From: CAWBCI01 sp963787195
GTDB lineage: Bacteria; Bacteroidota; Bacteroidia; Bacteroidales; JAGOPY01
Direction: 5' to 3'
Assembly (NCBI GenBank): GCA_963787195.1
Contig: CAWBCI010000081.1
Coordinates: 1 to 34,441 of the forward strand
DNA length: 34,441 nt
Both the position numbers and the translations under genes were made by a program. Shown here piece after piece: positions 31,584 through 34,441 of the stretch. A model generated the notes under the pieces. The model was not told the origin of the DNA. It was given only the letters and a program-made list of their open reading frames with translations, and ran no database searches. How positions within the stretch are numbered: position 1 is the stretch's first letter; each line of letters starts with the position of its first letter.

Positions 31584-32516
31584 ATGAAGAAGACGATTAT
31601 TTTAACATTAGCATTGAGTATAACCGCGTTAATGATGTTTTCGCAAGAGAGGCAACCTGGCCCGAATAAAATTGGGATAAAAGGACCGCTATCAACCCTT
31701 GTGGTTACAGAACTGGATGGAACCACTTTAACGGCTACGAATTTGGTAGAAGCAATCTTGGGTACAGGAGTTTCATATAGTAACGTCAATTATATTGGAA
31801 CCCTTGCTCCAGTAGCCTCTGCCGGCACATATACTAACGGCAACGGAGCCGGATTGGATATAGATCAGGGGGTAATCCTTTCCTCCGGCTATGTTATGAA
31901 CGCACGGGGCCCGAACATTGAAGATGGTATTACCGGGATTCTAAACCTGGCTGGAGATAGTGACCTGGATGCCCTGATCCCGGGCTATGGCACATTCGAT
32001 GCCACCGTTCTGGAATTTGACTTCATTCCTACGGCAACAACTATTTATATCGAATATATTTTTGGATCAGATGAATATAATGAATTTGTAAATTCATCAT
32101 ACAACGATGTTTTTGCATTTTTCGTTAACGGGGTGAATATAGCCCTCATTCCTAATACAAATACACCGGTTGCCATTGACAATGTCAATAATGGATATCC
32201 TTATGGAGACCTTTGTACCAATTGCGCTTTTTATAATAACAATGACCTGGATGATGGTGGCCCCTTCTTTGACATTGAAGCAGATGGTTTCACAGCAAAA
32301 TTTACGGGTCAGATAGATGTCACACCCGATGTGAATAATCACATTAAAATCGCTATAGCGGATGCTGGTGACCATTCGCTTGACTCATGGGTATTTATTA
32401 AAGCCGGAAGTTTTTCTGTGAATAATCCGGATGTGCCCATTTCTTCGTGGGCGCTCTTTATCGGATTGGGCCTGATAATTGCCTTTACAGTGATCCGTTA
32501 CAAGAAATTCTCCTGA
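31584..32516 (+). CDS. Choice-of-anchor L domain surface protein with C-terminal anchor
   Basis: This 310-residue exported protein has a signal peptide (about 1-21, KKTIILTLALSITALMMFSQ). The choice-of-anchor L domain follows, with its usual marks: LVEAILGTGVSYSNVNYIG, GAGLDIDQGVILSSGYV, TVLEFDFIPTATTIYIEYIF, a GSDEYNEFVNSSYNDVFAFF core and IAIADAGDHSLDSWVFIKAG. The protein ends in VPISSWALFIGLGLIIAFTV then RYKKFS: a short motif, one membrane helix and a basic tail, the plan of PEP-CTERM-like sorting signals. No T9SS domain is present, unlike the last gene of the window. It has its own promoter, a palindrome near it and a strong terminator. Role is unknown; surface or matrix display is inferred. 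Confidence 0.88.
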   Translation: MKKTIILTLALSITALMMFSQERQPGPNKIGIKGPLSTLVVTELDGTTLTATNLVEAILGTGVSYSNVNYIGTLAPVASAGTYTNGNGAGLDIDQGVILSSGYVMNARGPNIEDGITGILNLAGDSDLDALIPGYGTFDATVLEFDFIPTATTIYIEYIFGSDEYNEFVNSSYNDVFAFFVNGVNIALIPNTNTPVAIDNVNNGYPYGDLCTNCAFYNNNDLDDGGPFFDIEADGFTAKFTGQIDVTPDVNNHIKIAIADAGDHSLDSWVFIKAGSFSVNNPDVPISSWALFIGLGLIIAFTVIRYKKFS

Positions 32517-32537
32517 GAAATTATTCGTAAATACATT

Positions 32538-32571
32538 AAAAGCTGCCTCTTAAGAGGGGCAGCTTTTTTTT
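32538..32571 (+). terminator. Strong Rho-independent terminator after choice-of-anchor L
   Basis: A 13-base stem (32538-32550 with 32555-32567, one T-G pair) with a TAAG loop runs into eight T residues (32564-32571). It lies 22 bases past the stop codon. The minus-strand side has only a short T-run, so it mainly serves the plus strand. Confidence 0.9.
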
Positions 32572-32614
32572 GAATCAGCTCAGACTGATCCAAAGGAATT
32601 ACTTTCATCCATTA

Positions 32615-32860
32615 TTATTCCTTCCTCTCAACCACAATAGTGAAATGAGCTGCCAGTGCTGCAAGGGCACCAATGGCCGCAAATATTGGTGCAACAAGAA
32701 CACCTATCAGTCCGATCGTCACCGGGATTTCCAGAAAGGTATGGCCTTCCATATCTTTTATGATGATCCGTTGGACATTGCCTTCATTTATCAATTCCCT
32801 GATCTTGGCAAGTAATTCTTCGCCTTTTACTTTGAATTCACTGAATTTACTATTTTCCAT
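32615..32860 (-). CDS. DUF4342 small membrane-associated protein
   Basis: This 81-residue protein fits DUF4342. The N-terminal half is helical and charged (FSEFKVKGEELLAKIRELIN, then EGNVQRIIIKDMEGHTFLEI). A long hydrophobic stretch follows (IPVTIGLIGVLVAPIFAAIG and ALAALAAHFTIVV). It ends in ERKE. The family is found in both Gram-positive bacteria and Bacteroidota and has no known function. It converges on the choice-of-anchor L gene. Upstream is a 201-base gap to the sulfotransferase-like gene, with nothing I can assign. Confidence 0.85.
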   Translation of the reverse strand: MENSKFSEFKVKGEELLAKIRELINEGNVQRIIIKDMEGHTFLEIPVTIGLIGVLVAPIFAAIGALAALAAHFTIVVERKE

Positions 32861-33061
32861 AATATTATTTTATTAAGGTGATGATTTTGATGTTGATAAG
32901 GAAGTATAAGGAATAAAAATTATGCCAGAAATTATTTTTAGCATTTTTCTGAAAAAATTACCAGGATATACTTAATGTTCTGAGCGGATAAGTTCAACTT
33001 TTATTAAAATTCATCCTTTATAAAGAAGAAAAATTCTTTCTAATATATGAAGGCCTTAAGA

Positions 33062-34441
33062 TTAATTATGGATGAGCTTAATACTATTTGTGCCCGCTTT
33101 TAATAGATATATACCGGAATGCAGACCGGAAGACGGAATGATCAATTTATCAGTTGCAGCCATCCTTTTCCAAACCAGACGGCCTGTCATGTCATAGAGG
33201 CTGACGACTTGTCCGCTTAATCCATTCATGCTGACATTTATCTGGTCAATGAATGGATTCGGGCCGGCAATAATTTGATTTACAGAAGGCAATATCTCTT
33301 TTTCGCCGGTAAAATAAAGCTGACAGTTATCTGGTAAAGGATTAAGTTCGATAGGCTCTCCCCCTGTCAGGTCATATCCTTCCAGGCCGGGATAATCAGG
33401 GGCATAGCGGGTAATCCTAAAAGTAAAATTCAGTCCGGGAGTTAAACCTTGTGTACCGGGCCCCGACAAACCAACCGGGTTAACATAATCCCAAACCTTA
33501 TTTCCTGCCGGGTCTATTTCAAAAAAATGCCCCCCCACTCCTACGCAGATAAGCGTATTTCCATTTGGCATACGATTGGCCCCTGCAATCATGGGAGAAT
33601 AAAAAAAGTTTGAATCGGCATCCCCATATGTCCAAAATGGAGTCTGAGGTCCATAAGCGCTGTCGGGTACAATAGTATAATCATTATTCTGCTCAATAGG
33701 TGGTCTGATAATATCAATGGTGGAATATTCTGGTCCCCATACACCATTATTATAAACCATGATATCTCCCCCATCGGGATAAGCGTCAGGAATCCAGTGA
33801 GCGCTATGCTGTCCCCAGAACTGACGGTTTTCGGTAGTTCCCCTGTTATAAACCGCAGGATTTCCCCATCGGAATAAGAGGTCCCCGCCATGCCCCAATG
33901 TTCCTCCGCTATGTGCAGCAGCTTCCTGCATACTCGTGCCATGATCAATGATCCATATTTCACTCAAATGCCTCATACTAACCATGACCTGATCAAGCCG
34001 GGCATTGTAATCCACTGAATTGAAATGTAGCCAGTCGCGGGGATCAACTTCCCCAACACTACCCACATAATTGATATTGATCAATTCGGGATGTTCCGAA
34101 ACCACTCCATAATTATCTTTGGTCGAATCGAAATCCTGGATAAGATGATCCCAAACATGCCATTCCCAGACTATTTCAGCTGAATCCGAACCAATAGGTT
34201 TCAGTTCCGCAAGCTCTTCCGACCAGATCCCGCCAGAGGTCAGTTTTGTAGTATCTTTCCCTGCCTGCTTACATTCCGCAAAGGTTTTATATTCATAAGC
34301 TATGAGTAAGATATTCCCGTTTGGCATGGGATGAATATCGTGATGCTGCACAGTGCTGTCGGTACTGAACTGATATTCCCAAACTACATTTCCATCCTTG
34401 TCATACATCCGAAGTAAGCCCCCGGTCCCTGCAACATTCAG
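33062..34441 (-). CDS. Arylsulfotransferase-like T9SS cargo protein, N-terminus cut by window edge
   Basis: The frame is open to the right edge. A Met at 34408 is internal, as 11 more codons upstream (LNVAGTGGLLR) continue the fold. The visible 459 residues resemble the arylsulfate sulfotransferase (ASST) beta-propeller, with repeated outer strands such as GGLLRMYDKDGNVVWEYQF and HHDIHPMPNGNILLIAYEYK. Histidines occur in DWLHFNSVDYN and GQHSAHWIPD, where ASSTs carry active-site His. The last ~75 residues are a type A T9SS sorting domain (AGPNPFIDQINVSMNGLSGQ, VSLYDMTGRLVWKR, GIYLLKAG), so the protein is exported to the surface. The catalytic role is unproven, since many ASST-like proteins in this phylum may be non-enzymatic. 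Confidence 0.88.
   Translation of the reverse strand: MNVAGTGGLLRMYDKDGNVVWEYQFSTDSTVQHHDIHPMPNGNILLIAYEYKTFAECKQAGKDTTKLTSGGIWSEELAELKPIGSDSAEIVWEWHVWDHLIQDFDSTKDNYGVVSEHPELININYVGSVGEVDPRDWLHFNSVDYNARLDQVMVSMRHLSEIWIIDHGTSMQEAAAHSGGTLGHGGDLLFRWGNPAVYNRGTTENRQFWGQHSAHWIPDAYPDGGDIMVYNNGVWGPEYSTIDIIRPPIEQNNDYTIVPDSAYGPQTPFWTYGDADSNFFYSPMIAGANRMPNGNTLICVGVGGHFFEIDPAGNKVWDYVNPVGLSGPGTQGLTPGLNFTFRITRYAPDYPGLEGYDLTGGEPIELNPLPDNCQLYFTGEKEILPSVNQIIAGPNPFIDQINVSMNGLSGQVVSLYDMTGRLVWKRMAATDKLIIPSSGLHSGIYLLKAGTNSIKLIHN

Overview
The window comes from a member of the Bacteroidota, probably an uncultured relative of the Bacteroidales/Marinilabiliales. Four things support this. There is a short 288-residue primary sigma factor. 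Many gene starts are preceded by the Bacteroidota -7 promoter box (TAnnTTTG). The rightmost gene ends in a type IX secretion (T9SS) sorting domain. Several gene forms are typical of the phylum: fused E1 alpha/beta 2-oxoacid dehydrogenase, long GAPDH, choice-of-anchor L and a DHOD-like protein. The DNA is AT-rich. I saw no rRNA, tRNA, CRISPR array, insertion sequence or phage gene, and no gene-free stretch longer than 300 bases.

Bases 1-4707, minus strand: tyrosine catabolism. Reading with transcription, a DHOD-like flavoprotein is followed by homogentisate dioxygenase (hmgA), 4-hydroxyphenylpyruvate dioxygenase (hppD) and fumarylacetoacetase (cut by the left edge). Together the last three take 4-hydroxyphenylpyruvate to fumarate and acetoacetate, apart from the maleylacetoacetate isomerase step. 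Two AT-rich, AAATTCCAAATA-type repeat tracts with short tandem units flank hmgA.

Bases 4830-19289, minus strand: housekeeping genes. In transcription order these are HtrA/Deg protease, RpoD, GAPDH, CTP synthase, YidC, a GT9 glycosyltransferase, a Sua5/YrdC protein, a nitrilase-family amidohydrolase (the last three overlapping or nearly so), the E1 alpha/beta fusion and an S41 C-terminal processing protease. A strong terminator follows rpoD.

Bases 19477-23562, plus strand: a tight operon of dapF, a GNAT acetyltransferase, mltG, a DUF2279 protein and a HAD phosphatase. The HAD gene carries a one-base frameshift. Its stop codon overlaps that of a convergent MORN/YwqK lipoprotein-like gene.

Bases 23559-34441, mixed strands: recR, a small basic protein, glmM (also with a one-base frameshift), a TPR protein, a DUF2953-like/GerW(YtfJ) pair, a DUF368 polyprenyl-phosphate transporter with aroE, a choice-of-anchor L surface protein with its own promoter, operator-like palindrome and terminator, a DUF4342 protein, and a right-edge-truncated T9SS-exported arylsulfotransferase-like protein.

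Most of the window is ordinary core genome. The items most worth a second look are: a DUF2953-like/GerW pair, known from endospore formers, in a bacterium with no sign of sporulation; the choice-of-anchor L protein with a PxSxWA-transmembrane-basic tail; the palindrome at its promoter; and the two single-base frameshifts, one in the normally essential glmM.
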